Shown here in pieces: positions 49,532-62,282 of a DNA stretch of 64,000 nucleotides. Within the stretch, counting starts at the first letter, position 1; each line of letters opens with the position of its first letter. The position numbers and the translations under genes were made by a program. Under the pieces are notes generated by a model. That model was not told the origin of the DNA. It did not search any database and saw only the letters and a program-made list of their open reading frames with translations. The stretch is from Epiperipatus broadwayi (Eukaryota; Onychophora; Udeonychophora; Euonychophora; Peripatidae): NCBI GenBank assembly GCA_028023455.1, contig JAQFVV010006197.1:19405254-19469253 (forward strand). The letters are read 5' to 3'.

Positions 49532-50092
49532 TTTAGATGCTATAAATCTTGGACATTTTTTTTTCTTTTTTGCACACTTTCCTGATGGAATTGAGTAAAA
49601 AGCGCATATCTAAAGAGTTAAAATAATTCTGACTCCATTGCAATACATACATACATTATTCACATCTATAATAAAAACACATTCTTCTACCTCATGAAAG
49701 TCAATAATAATTTGATAACCTTCATATAAATCAATGTACAAAATAAAACTAATCTCTGCTTTGATTTAAAATATTTAAAACTAATTAATTTTTTAAAAAT
49801 AAATAAATGAAGATTATTCATACATAAATAATTAAATTATTTATTTATTCTAATTTGGGAAGAAGTTTAAAATGTTCAGAAAAAAGAAAAAAACATATAA
49901 TAAATGAATGAATAATATATTTGTAATAGTGAAATATCTATCTTCTGATAAAATCGCTGCTTATTCTTTTATTTATTTCTATTCTTATGTAATCTTTTTC
50001 TATAGATGGATATACACTGAATATAAAAAAATAATGTTTCTATTAAATACATAAATAAATATTGAGTAAAAATAATGATATATGATACTGTA
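49532..50092. other. AT-rich spacer
   Basis: No gene or repeat recognised; minus frames overlapping 49969-50251 extend into the next element and are not supported. Confidence 0.5.
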
Positions 50093-52100
50093 ACGGTCAG
50101 AAAACGTGTGACTCGTAAACATAGTGCAGAATTCGACCACCATACAGAACAGCAGCACCATCGAGTAGCGAAGCCACCCGTGGTACTGAGTTCGAACATA
50201 GTTTATCGGTTCCACAATACAATCCATGAAACAACGCATCTGATGCGACATTAGTAAATATTTCCTTAGGCACGGTGGTCAGGGATATGCAAGAGACTCA
50301 TGATTATATTCTCGAGTTAGCCAATAATCAAACTAATATTAATTAAACATTCATATTTACATAATCGAGGAAATATTATATAGAATGGGTATCGAATAAA
50401 TGAAACGTAACTGCAGACATATAGTTTAAAATTATTTATTAATACATTTTAATAAAATCATTTACTAATAAGATTTTAGGGATTCAAAGCTTCAGTAGCG
50501 GAATTTGCGACATGATTATATTTTAAAGAGTACATTTATTTATTTAGACATTATTTTATATTGAGGATTTCAGTAGCGGTATTTCCGATACTGAAATGTT
50601 TACAAAAGGAATACATTTATTTGAAGGCGTAATCTAGCTACCTAAAATTCTCGAGTAAGTATTTCTAATGCATGCCTTGGGGAATTTATACCTTTGCAAT
50701 GCAAGAGTCTAAAGTATGGGTTATAAGAGTAATGGCAGACATATATTTATTTAATTAAAATATTTATTTATAACTAAGGGCAAACATTTATTTGAGAGTG
50801 AATTATGCAGATAATGCAGAGGTGGAGTGATATGTTTAGAATAATAAAACTAAGTAAAGGAACACGTGGTACGCTTTAGAAAGGCGATATGGAATGGCAG
50901 TATATCGAAACTGCAATGCCGCGAATGGGTTTATAAGAATATCAGACTGGTCTCTGCCTCGGTCCGACGAAGTAAGGTGTCACATAAGCATAACCAGAGA
51001 CAAGCGGTACGTGGCACAATTTGCCGGCCGGCTGCATGACATTGTCAAATCCTACGGGAGCACCCATTATGCCCGCTTGTGTAGGACGACTGGGGTTAAT
51101 TTCAACCCTGAAGAATCCGGAAATTTCACGGCGGAATAGATCATCGCATCTCTAAAACGTAACACATGTATACTGATAATTGATTATGATGAGATTTAAA
51201 TAGATTTCTAATTCGGCTCTACATTATCAACATTTACTAAAGAACGTTGGTGACTCTCAAAGAAATGTAATTTTCTGGAATTATTCACTGATTATTTAAT
51301 AAATACAAAACATATATAACTTGGGAATTATTATAACTAATACGTCAGCCATTTGCGAAGTAGTAGACCTCTGCATTACAATAAATGAAGCATTGAATGC
51401 GTGTCGATTTATATGAAAGTTAAGTTATTAAAGAAAGTAAATATTAATGAAAATTTGACACGCATTCATTGTTTTAAGCGATCATAGATTTAAACTTTGA
51501 AAATTGAAATAATTATGAGCATGCAATAATTAAATAATAACTATAGATAGAAATGTAGATTATAGAAATACGCACCCAAGAAAGGCAGAGTGAGGTAAGC
51601 TAGATTATTAGAGAAATTAACATATTAAATTAATTATTCAGTTTTAGTTATACATATGGTAGTTTTACATTTTATAATTTAGATAAGTAGTATGAAGAAG
51701 AGCTATAGCATATTATTAGAGTACTCTAGAGTTTGAACACAGACAGGTACCTGTTTTATAAGAAGTTTCCTTATTCCATGAGTTTAGCAGCAAAAGTTCA
51801 CAAGTGGCAAGTCTTTCTTGTATTTAGATATTCATTTAATTTCATGGCAGCAGCAGCTTTCTCATTTATTTCAGGCAGCAGATCTTCATGGTGAATTTAT
51901 GACGGGCAATGAAAGTTCAGCATCCGATAGGCCACCTCCCGATGGAGAATAATCTAGGTGCTTTACTCGGTCATACCTTGGCAGGAACAAATTATTTTTA
52001 TATTTTTGGAGACTCTCAGTGATCGAGAGCAAAGCTAAAGTTTAAGTGAATGTCTCCAGCAAGTCTAAGATGGCCTCTTTTTTTTATCTTGATCTTTCAC
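50093..52100 (+). mobile_element. Decayed element of unknown class, counterpart of 11.8-14.2 kb
   Basis: This less AT-rich block opens with TGTAACGGTCAGAAAACGTG, which looks like an LTR start, but no partner LTR was found. At 50480-50600 an imperfect tandem pair occurs (TTCAGTAGCGGAATTTGCGA and TTCAGTAGCGGTATTTCCGA, about 100 bases apart). The core at 50905-51115 aligns inverted with 12900-13140. A GC-richer tail lies at 51890-51960. Borders are approximate, and the class is unproven. Confidence 0.4.
50894..51139 (+). CDS. Unrecognised 81-codon frame in the decayed element
   Basis: Balanced composition unlike the other small frames: about 49% GC and a protein with Arg, Asp, Gly, Cys and Thr spread evenly (for example RDKRYVAQFAGRLHDIVKSY). 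I recognise no family. Its nucleotide relative on the minus strand near 12900-13140 carries an in-frame stop just after LAA, so this copy is the better preserved. It may be an internal piece of a transposon protein. No start context or splice signals decide whether it is ever translated. Confidence 0.3.
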   Translation: MAVYRNCNAANGFIRISDWSLPRSDEVRCHISITRDKRYVAQFAGRLHDIVKSYGSTHYARLCRTTGVNFNPEESGNFTAE

Positions 52101-52879
52101 ATTTTTGTTATGGTATTTTTAGGTTCTATTTAATCTGCCCTGAGGATAATCAATGCATTTTGTTGGTTTTTAATTAAAGAAAGCTGCCGTTCTATTGTTT
52201 ACATTTTACATTTACTAATTAATTTTGGGGAATTTTTCTTTAATTAATCTATTATCTATCACTGACCGATGCTTTTAAATTTCAAAAACAAAAAGGGAAC
52301 ATAAGATTATTTTAAGTTTTAATTAAATATTACATCAGATATTTTGAGAATTATTATTATATAACTAAAAGAAATCTAAATTATATTATTTTATCCCTAT
52401 TTATTGCATTTAATTTGAGATCGAAATGTGTGCGTGTTTAAGCTGAATTCTACATATATTTATACATTTTTAATATTGTTACACACACAATTCGATATCA
52501 AAAAGTTTAAATTTGGGCGGGATAGACCGGTCAGTGAGAGACGACAGAAAAAAGTGAAACTTAAGATTCGAATACGAATCTTACTGTTTCAATACAAATA
52601 TTTTAATAAAAAGAAAAGTAATCATTATATGATGAATATTAATTAAAAGATTATTATAAATAACAAAATACTATAAATTGGACCCAATGTGCACTGTAAG
52701 TTATATCTTCCTATGATTTTCTAACTGGATAAATAAATATAGTTCTATGGAATTCCAAAAAGCATTGCACTTAAATTTTAAATAGTAGCATCACTTTGGC
52801 ATATGTGGTTAAACAGATTATTATGTGGTCTTATAAATGATATTTGTATAAAAATACTGTTTATGCATAGTTTTTTTTT
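52101..52879. other. AT-rich spacer
   Basis: The 72-codon plus frame at 52428-52646 is lysine-rich and unrecognised. Nothing else supported. Confidence 0.5.
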
Positions 52880-52925
52880 CTCATGTGTCATAGCATCAGC
52901 TGAGAAGCGAATCCGCTAACCCGGA
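52880..52925 (-). repeat. Fragment of the tRNA-like SINE (3' part)
   Basis: TCATGTGTCATAGCATCAGC followed by GAAGCGAATCCGC matches the B-box and tail end of the copy at 21965 (TCATATGTCATAGCATC, GGCGAACCCGC). Only the 3' end is present. Confidence 0.55.
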
Positions 52926-55499
52926 ACAACTGTTTATGCATAGTTATATTCAGAATATTTAGATTTTTTTTCAATCCTTAAAGGCATGGGATAAATATCC
53001 CATCTTATTTCTGTATTGCTAAACATAGAAACAATAAATTAAAAAAAAAAAAAAAAATTCAATTATAGATAATATTACATTATTTTTGGCTGACTGAATA
53101 ATATGAAAAAATAAATAAATTACTAACTAAAAAGTTCTATAAACTATAAACGAATTTATAAAAATTACATATAGGAGGAGAAAAAACATTATAAAAATAT
53201 TAAAAAAAATTGAGTTTATACCAGAAAAAAATAATATAAGAATATTAGAAAATAATTAAGTTTAAAACAATAACATTATCAATAAAAAATACAAAGATTG
53301 ATAAAACAGCAATAATCGAAGGTTACAATATGCATTATTGATTAATTGACTCCCCTCCCCCTTTGAGTGAAATCTAGAGGATAAGAAATGGATGAAATGA
53401 TCTAATCAGTAGTCAATTGAAATGCTAAAATTAAGAGGTATAAAAATGTAACCAAGAAATTGGTTGTATTTATTATTTGGTTGCTTAAAACTTACATCAG
53501 CTTAAGAACATGCATTCCTACAGAGTTTAATGAATGAATGGCAGACTCAAACCTGAAAGATTTCTCGATTGATTCTCAGTTAAGTAAAGAAAAAACAAGT
53601 ATGGACAATTGAATAAACTGTAATGCTCATCCTGCCATTATGTTGCGCCACATTTTCATGCTTTCTTGTGCAACTGATCATATAATTAATGTTTTTTTTT
53701 TTTTTTATTAAGAGAAATGTATTATGTAATACAAACCTACATTTGTTACTATATCGTATTACAGTATAATATAGATTGTTTATTTTGTTACACTGTGGTT
53801 TAAGATGTAAATCATTCAGCTTTAATGTATTTACTTCTATGTATCTAGTTGTTTCTCCTGCAGTTCGATTCTGTAGATTTAGCAATCATCTTCTTTGTTT
53901 GAAATTTCTCCAAGTGGCGTTTACCAAATAGTCTGGATCTATTAAATTATCTCTTTGTTTGATTTTTTTCTATGATTTTCTTTAGTTTCATTCCCTGTGG
54001 ATCTGCCAATTTCCCAATAATGATTTTACATCGTATGCACAATAATGCGAAGTACATGAAGATTGTACACCTTATTTCTGTGTATACGCCTTGTTTGATG
54101 CACTGCTTAATGGGTATAAATTGCCCAAATGGGTTGTTTTTATCCATCTTGTGAGGAGTGGTCTATGGTAATTTAATTTATTACAACTTATAAATATGTG
54201 ATGATGGATTCCTCTTCCGTTTTATTACTTAAACAAGCATACATATGAAAAATTTTAAAAAATAAATGTTATAATAAATCATTTTGTTAATAGAGAAGAA
54301 ATAATCATATGGGGGGGGGGGTCCAGAAAAGATAATATAGAACTTTTAAAGAACTCGAGATCAACACATGCATATATATATAAATTAATAGCAGCTTAAG
54401 AAGCTAAAAAAAAATTTGTTACTTCCTTCTCGTACACAAATTCGTAGTTAGGTGTGTTTATATATGTGAATGTTAACATTAAACAAATAAAGCACACTAC
54501 GTTAAATAACGATGATCTTAAAATGATAAATCTTTTTCAACCATCCCAGATTCTGATTTTCAAATCAATTACCACTTCTAACATTCATTCTTTTACCAGT
54601 CACCTTTAGTTCCCTCGATTCATTGCGACTCTAACCTTTAAAAATAGGAAACCTAGCTTGCGCATCTTGAAAGGAAAATTCCCGGTTTTCCATTTAATTT
54701 ATCTTTAATACATTAGCTTAGCATCACCCATTACTTGAGAGCAATTTTCACACAATTCTTTAAGTCTTATTGATCAGCAATTGCAATTCTATTGCTAATG
54801 GTAACCACCAGTTGCATAAAAATTTATCAAAGTAATACTCTGAAGTTCATCTTTTATACATACTTTATAAAAAGCAGCAACCAATAATATTTTAAATAAT
54901 CATAAAGAATAACAATTTATCAAATAAATAAAAACATCCATTACAAATTATTTTCAGTATTTCATATGCATTTTACTCCTTTATTTTTTCATTTTTAAAT
55001 CGGTTATTTATATATGTTCTCTGCCACATCGAGAAAAACAATATTACCAGGTGATAACATTTAATTCAACATTGTTGGTGAAATGTTATTGCTTACCACC
55101 TACTTAATATAATATTCTTTAGTATCTCAATTTATAACTATTTATTTCGTTAAATGCAATTGGTTTATTTAATTTCATATTATTCAACTTTTCCATTCAT
55201 TTTATCCGCTATCTATCGATCTATCTACAAACCAAATACATCATTTTATTTTCTTCCATAGCTTACAAATATTTATAATTATAAAACTAAAAAAAAAAAA
55301 TTCCGGTGTGAGTACATTCGAAATCTAATAATTTATTTGAAAATAAAAAAAAAGTAAATTAGATATTATTTTTAAAAGCATATTGTAGTATGTTGTGAGT
55401 TAGTACCTCTGAATTAAAAAAATATCTAGGATCACTCGCTTCCATTTATTCATTTCCTATATATTTCTTTAGGCTTACAGTTTTCTTGTTTTTACAAAT
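52926..55499. other. AT-rich spacer
   Basis: An A16 run at about 53041-53056 and a run of eleven G at 54311-54321 stand out. The 101-codon minus frame at 53580-53885 has no recognisable domain. No gene supported. Confidence 0.5.
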
Positions 55500-56125
55500 A
55501 ATTTTGCAACTTGAATGATACCTTTTATTAACATTTCATTTTGTTATCTACATAAGTCAATCAATAATGCTCTGTCCTGGGTCCAATTCATTCATTTTTC
55601 CATTCACTTCTATTCACTGACTAGAACTTTAATTCCACATATTTCTTCCCATCTCTTACATCTTTCACTGAAGTCAATTTTCTCTGCCCTTATATTGTTT
55701 CCATTTGCCATTTCTTCCAAAATATTCTTCATTAAATTATTATTCTTAGATTATGTCCAATCTGGTTTCTCTTCCAAACTATAATTTATTCAATCAATCT
55801 TCTTTTTTCACTTACACTTCCTAAAACTTCATCATTTAGCATTTTATTCATCCAAACAATTTTCTTTATTCTTCAGCATGTCAGCATCCCAAAGAGGGCC
55901 AATCTGTTCCTAATTCATTTATTCATTGTTCATGCTTCACAACTGTACAATAATACTCTTCACTTAATTATTCTTTTCCTTAATATTTTCTCTTCAACAA
56001 TCCACAAAATTATTCTTGTCTCTTAATAAATGTTCCTTTGCCAATGCTAGATTTTTTTAAACTTCATCTAAGCATTCTCACTCATCAACTATCTAAATAT
56101 CTAAATCCATTCACCTATTGAATAT
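55500..56125 (-). pseudogene. RTE-like LINE carboxy-terminal relic
   Basis: Reading the minus strand with frame changes gives, in order, VNGFRYLDS (compare the common FRYLGS), SIGKGTFIKRQE (compare IALAKEAFIKRKE), LLKRK, a CEAWTMNK-like stretch in broken form, KMLNDEVLGSVSEKRRLIE (compare TNEEVLERVGEKR) and KRNQIGH (compare RRNWIGH). This is the region after the polymerase domain in RTE/jockey-type LINEs. Several stops and frameshifts make it non-functional. The plus frame at 55515-55784 is its antisense shadow. Confidence 0.72.
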
Positions 56126-59100
56126 TATCATGCATATTAACTATATATATTCTAAAGTATTATTTCCTTTTGTTTTAATATTTAGAATTACATTATAAAG
56201 AAAATAGATTAATGACATAGTTTTAATTAAAATTATACAAAAATGTATGGCATGATATTGTTATATATATTTAGCAATTTTTTGTTTTAATATTAGCTAG
56301 TGATATCATGATGCATAAATTATTCAGACAAACACACTTAAATATAAACAAATTATTTCTTTTACTTATGTTAAAACAATACTTTCATTAAATGCTCTAT
56401 TGAAAAGCTTTAAGAAAAACATAAATATCAATATCCATTTTCAGAAGCACTAAATCTTTTCTACCTGAAGCTTAACTGATATGGTCTATCCCTATTATTA
56501 TTAATAAATAATATTATGATGTAGTGGTTTAAGCATCAATTTTTCAACAGCACAGACAGGATTTAAGTTTAAAGAACAACAAAAATAAATTATAAATAGT
56601 TGACATAAATTCGGTGCAGATATAGTACGCGCTAGGTGACCATTTTGAATTTTAAAACACCCAAAAACACTGCTGGCACATACTGAAATGGTTGGATCTA
56701 AGTTCGATTTGAGCTTTATGAGATCCCACCTTTAACCTAGTTCAAACCCTGTCATTAACAGTGAATATTTCCAAATGTAATGAGATTTTATACTATCTTC
56801 AATATATGTTAGGTTCAGTTAAAACTGAGGTTATTAGTTAAGTATTTACTGAAGCTAATTATCTTATGTTTAAATTTGTTAATGCTATTAATTATCTCAT
56901 GATAAAATATTCGTGAAAAAATATATTTTTTAATTATGTGAATTGTGTGTATATATTTATGGATAGTTAAATATATATTCGTTATAAAGTTTTATTACAT
57001 CGGAATATTTATTTTATATTTTACCATTTTGTTCAAATTTATACGATTAAAAGTTACATTCTTTCAATAAGCTTTCAGATCATCTTTTCCCAAAGACAAT
57101 AGAGAATCTTTTTATTAATTAGTTAAAATGATAAGTTGAAACTTTAAGGAAGGTGCTAAATTAAAATTGTTTGTTCAGATTTTACAAATTCATTTTCTAA
57201 ATAGAAAATGAATTCAAAGTTAATGGATTTAAAAGTCTTATCGGAGGAATGGATCGGAAATCAATTAGAGAAAATTTTGGTTTGTAATAATGTAAAAGCT
57301 TTAGCCTTAAGGCATCAAAATCAGAATGGGCAAGAAACCATAGGAAAGAGTATAAATACCCGGAAAAATTTCTATAAGGAAGCCATTACTATTAAATTAA
57401 GAGGAGTTGCCACCAGAAAGTACATCCTTTTTAATTTTTAATAGTATTTTCAGCATGGTATGCAGCTAACTTCGGGGATCTGGTCGCTGGACCCCAAAGT
57501 TCTCCACAAATCTTCAAAATGTTGCTGCTGAACAGAACTTTTCAATACCAATCATAAGCTGCCAAAATACAGAAGGAAACTAATCCATAAATGAAATTCA
57601 CAAGAATCAAGTGTGCACCTACTTGTCTCCTAAACTCAACCAGACTCTGTTGTTATGAATCAATGAGTGAACCATGGGAGAACTGGTAACACTTTTTATT
57701 TTATAAACTGCAATCTTCTGGTCTGTTCATGAACTCTATCTCAAATCATAATTTAAGTTAACTACTGTGTAAAATTTCTCTATTCACTTTATAATGTGTT
57801 AAATTTTGTTATAGTAATTCTTTATTCTATTATCTCTAGTCTTAAAATTAATATCTTATTAACTTTCTTTCTCCTATTATGGCGGTTTGTTTTAACTAAT
57901 TTTAATTATATTTATTTGAATGATTATTAATATCATTTATTTGTGATAATATGCCAATAATAATTTCAACTCAATAATAATCTCTTTCATTTAAACTCAC
58001 CCTAAGAAAATAGTATTGCATTGAATTTTATAGTTTAATTATTGCCCGTTAGAACTAAATTAATACGTCTGAAAAGTATTATTACTCAGTTTATAACCTA
58101 TGCTCCCAGCTATATTATTTAAATTATACAAAATTATATATTCATATTGGTCACATTTATTAATGTTTTAGGAAAGGTTAATAAGGAAAATAAAATAAAT
58201 ATATTCTAATTTAAATCTTATATTTTATAATTGGGTTCAGGAAAGGCATGACATAAAAGGTATTATTATTATAATTATATGATTGCATTTAAGCATATTT
58301 GCTCCAAGTAAGTTTGATTTTAATCTGATATGATCAGGTCATTATGTTAAGTATCTATTGTATAATTTGGGCTATATTAATCAAATATGATGATCATTAT
58401 ATCATCACCATTCAGAACGTTGCTAACATAAGCCATCCTCTTACTTCTTGGGTTTGTCATTTCGATGATATTAATATTTCAAATATATAGGAAGAAATCA
58501 CTTTCTCCCTCACTCATCGCTGTATTGGAACACCTAAGATTCATGGCTGTGTCCTGACCTGTTTTTCCCCATGTTCCATGGATCATTTGTAAGGCATAAA
58601 GAACTTGTTAAATACAAGCTGCCCTTCTACTTCTTGAATCACCGACAAACCATTTTATTTCATATTCATTTTGCTGCTCAAAATGCGTTAGGACCATTTT
58701 ATTTCTTAGTTCAAATAAAGGCCCACTCTTTTGCTTTATAAATCGTAATGAATTGTTTTTATTAAAATCAAACAATTTTATATTTATCGATAATTTAAAT
58801 AATTTTCTTTGTTAAGTATTGAAGTTATACCCTATGTATTTATTATGCTGTTCATGAATTGATTTATGGATGTATAGAAAATAAATCTCACCTCTTTCTT
58901 ACATAAAATTAGAATCATATTTTCTTTTCCAAATAATCGTTCGGTACAAACACCATAGGTATCGTTATTTACACTTGTCTATTATGTCAGGGCATAGATA
59001 AATATATTTCTTAAATACTTATGTATTAATTATTGGCATATGAGTACAACTGCCATTATTTATTGTACATTGTAATTCATGCTTCAAAGACTAGAGATAA

Positions 59101-59566
59101 TTTATAATACTCATCATAAATATTTGAAAAATATTTTCTTATTATTAAATTTTTATATACATACTTGGTTTGATTGTTTATTATTTATTAATTAGTTTTA
59201 AATATTTGTACTCACTGCTTGTATTGGTGACCCAAATATACATATGTGAATTTATTCAGAAATATCCGTAGTTGTTTTATCATACATTAGTTAGAGTCAG
59301 ATAAGTGGTCTCAGTAATCATCATATCCATTGAGCTAGTTTGAAATGCATAGTCTCATGTGCCATCAATATGTATTATCCATTAGGTTTTGATCTGAGCT
59401 TGTGAATTGGGTTCAAATTCAGTTTGGTCTTTGGTATAATTCTTTGGTTTGACTGGGTTTGAAGTCTGGTTTAGTGGGTTCAAATCGTGTTGGGTGGAAA
59501 ATACATTTGAACGGTACAATACAAGCAGTAAATGATATCGACTAGAAGCAATCAGTTTCAAAAAAA
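56126..59566. other. AT-rich spacer with one unrecognised frame
   Basis: The plus frame at 57208-57441 (77 codons, NSKLMDLKVLSEEWIGNQLE at its start) has a fairly protein-like composition but no family I recognise, and it ends in AT-rich sequence. A weak tRNA-like patch lies at 56522-56575 (GTAGTGGTTTAAGCATC). The minus frame at 59382-59591 sits in a GGTTTG/AAATTC-rich stretch and looks like chance. Confidence 0.4.
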
Positions 59567-59745
59567 AATTAAATAGCCTAAGGCAATACAAGCAAAAAAG
59601 CAGGAAAAGAATGTAACATGGGGAATTGAATAGCCTAATGCACTAATATTCAAAAAATCGCCAGGGGGGGGGGAGCAACACGAAAAACTAAATAGCCTAA
59701 AGCACTACAATTAAAAAAAGTGTGTGTGGAGCGGGGGAGTAACAT
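59567..59745. repeat. Imperfect tandem repeat, about 62-bp unit, three copies
   Basis: Each unit has AAATAGCCTAA(G/T/A)GCA followed by an A-rich part and GTAACATG or GCAACACG. The middle copy holds ten G at 59664-59673. Confidence 0.7.
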
Positions 59746-60260
59746 GAAAAATTAAAAAAAATAAAAAAAACCTTTAAAATAAATCAAAAATGCTAATTTA
59801 TATAGTGATAATTTAAAAAAAATAAAAAACGCTATAAATCAAACATTGCAATAGTAAATCTGAAAAAATTAACATATGTTAAGGCAAAGTATTCACACGA
59901 ATTGCAGTACATTTTTTAAAAAAATTATAAATGCTATTTACAAAAGCCTTTATATAGTGAAAATTTAAAAAAGACACAAATCACAAATGCCATTTATTTA
60001 GCGATAATCAGAAAAAATAATAAATGCTACGTTCAAAAGCCTATTCCTGTCTTTCAACATTATATACTAAATCTCAAAAATCAGTACAAAAAAATTAAAA
60101 AAATAATATTTAAAAAGTATAATACTAAATCTCAAAAAAAAAAAAAACGTATGTTAAATGGAGGGAAAAATGAATTGCATTACATGTAAAAAAAATAAAA
60201 AACGCTTTAAATCAAACATCATAATAGTAAATCTCGAAAAATTAACGTATGCAAATTAGA
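59746..60260. repeat. A-rich degenerate repeat region
   Basis: Related segments recur: AATAAAAAACGCTATAAATC at about 59820 and AATAAAAAACGCTTTAAATC at about 60192, each followed by AAACAT and ATAGTAAATCT. CAAAAGCCT phrases also recur. It looks like a diverged long-period tandem array. Confidence 0.55.
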
Positions 60261-61202
60261 AAAATTGATAAAAATGCCTGCAGAATGTCAAGTGGTCAGT
60301 TCAATCAGTTGCATCTAAAGAAGTAGTAAACCAGTATTAGCAGTAAAGAAGAGCTTTAGCCATAATTTAATTAGACTATCTCAAGAGATGTGCATGAACA
60401 GTAAGGTGCTTACAGAACTACAGTTGGAAAGAGACTTTTAAATATAAATTATCTACAGAAATATGATCTAGATGGATGCTGTGATTAAAGCAATTACCTA
60501 GTTGATTTACTAATCCTATTTACTAATATTATTATTCAGAATAAATAAACTTTTGGATTTATTGTTAAATTTTTTGTAGTTTAATTGCCAGAATATAGTT
60601 GGCCCTCGATATATTAGATATATTATGTGTCGCAGTCCACAGAGGATTTTATCTGTGAAACTGGATACATTAAGAATAATTTTAGAAATTGCCTTGAGGT
60701 TTTATATAATGAAAAAATGTATGAACTATGAATGAAAAATAATTGAAGAAAGTCTAGAAAAAAGTTTGATGAAAATGATACATATAGCCAGAAAAAATAA
60801 AATGAAGGTCAGAAGAGATAATGGTATTGTGAATAAAAGTAAACATTTTAAATTAAGATCAAATCCAATGACTTGCTATTAAAGACCAAAAGCAATATTA
60901 CACAAGAGTAGTTTCAAAGATAATAAAAATAAAAACAGTTGAATGAACAAAAGCAAATTTTAAAATAGGTCTGAAATCAAAAGACCATTCAACTTTGAAT
61001 GATTTATTTAAAAATACCAATGGCTAGATTATAACAAAGTAAATCAAAATCAAAACAGAAATGAAAATAAAAATTCACAAAAGCTATTTCACAATATGAA
61101 ACACATGATTGATAAGATCAGAATCCCTTTGAGATTACTGACACTTTAATAGAAATATTATTGTGTTTTCATTTTGGACTCAAATCTTTATAGTTAGCTA
61201 AT
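60261..61202. other. AT-rich spacer
   Basis: The A-rich plus strand between 60690 and 61150 may be an old LINE upstream of the relic at 61320, but nothing diagnostic was seen. Confidence 0.4.
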
Positions 61203-61290
61203 AAAATAAAAGGTGGCTGCTGGAGGGTTTTTATGCACAAAACTTCTTGCATTCAATGATTACTCTGGCTTGCACTGAATGGCCTCTGTG
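61203..61290 (+). repeat. Deleted fragment of the 456-nt hammerhead repeat
   Basis: AAAGGTGGCTGCTGGAGGGTT joins directly to TTATGCACAAAACTTCTTGC and ATTCAATGATTACTCTGGCT. Relative to 49242-49420 the part between, including the ribozyme, is missing. Confidence 0.65.
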
Positions 61291-61319
61291 TAAAAATTGA
61301 AGAATTATTTATATTGTAG

Positions 61320-61490
61320 TATGTTCTGACAGTTTATGGATGTGAAAATTGGATATTGAAAAATCAAAACAGAATATTATTTACACTTTTTAAAAATGTG
61401 AAAAATTTTAAAAGAGAATACGATCAACACCAAAAAATAAGAATAATAGACAAATAAATTCTTCATCATATTAATATGAAGTTTCAAATG
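61320..61490 (+). pseudogene. Possible RTE-like LINE relic
   Basis: One frame reads VLTVYGCENWILKNQN, then FTLFKNVKNFKREY, resembling the LYGCEAWT...FEMWCWRRM region of RTE-type LINEs. Only about 50 residues can be followed, so this is tentative. Confidence 0.45.
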
Positions 61491-62118
61491 ATATACAAAA
61501 TGATTAGTTACAATTGTAATAAAATCTAAATATATAATGTTTGATAAAATGGAATGTCAATGACAAAGAATGACCAACAATGGGGTGATGAGACTTCATT
61601 ATTATAATGATAAAAGTGTTATTGAAGAGTGAGAGTGTGGTTAAAGAATCTGAAAAGTAAACCACATTAGCTTATTCTTAAAGAATGTCATTCATATGAC
61701 TGCAAAGAAACTGATACTTTGATTAATCAATGATGGTAATTTGTATGAAATAACATCTCCAATTTAGATTTACAACATAAAATGTAATGCTATTTAAAAC
61801 TATATTGTAAAACAATAGTGCCTTTTATAGTGTTAGACTACTCAGAAATTGTACGTAAAGCTCTACATGGTCTAGTAAAAATGGCATAGTAAAGACTATA
61901 GTGCTCAAATTTCATGCAAACCATTCATTTGTAGTTTACTGTTCTTAAATATATTATTAACATTATTTTTTTTATATAATCATACAAATAAATTTTATTC
62001 AACTTGTAATGTAGTCTTTATGTTAAATATCTGTGAATTTAAATAAACATTTTGCAATATCATAAAAACTGCATTATAATATAAGTGTTAATGTATTAGC
62101 CTGTCATGACTTTGTCAT
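61491..62118. other. AT-rich spacer
   Basis: No supported feature; may continue the LINE relic upstream of it. Confidence 0.4.
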
Positions 62119-62235
62119 GCCCTGTATGGTTTAGTGCAGTGGTAGAATGTCAGATTCTGGCCCCAATGATTAACTCCAGTTTTGGAACTTTCAGCACTAA
62201 AACATCTTATAAACTCCAGAGCAAAAAAACCATTC
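62119..62235 (+). repeat. tRNA-derived SINE, second copy
   Basis: GCCCTGTATGGTTTAGTGCA, then GCAGTGGTAGAATGTCAGA (A-box-like), CCAGTTTTGGAACTTTCAGC and TTATAAACTCCAGAGCAA, in the same order as 33515-33650. The frame at 62106-62309 is a shadow of it. An AT microsatellite follows at 62263-62282. Confidence 0.65.
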
Positions 62236-62262
62236 AATTATTTATGTCTAACATGAAGTTGA

Positions 62263-62282
62263 ATATATATATATATATATAT
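62263..62282. repeat. AT dinucleotide microsatellite
   Basis: About ten AT repeats just after the SINE tail, a common position for SINE-associated microsatellites. Confidence 0.8.

Noticed and set aside
53580-53885. 101-codon minus-strand frame
   Set aside because: Contains poly-lysine from a T-run and no recognisable domain; one frame of this size by chance is expected over 64 kb.
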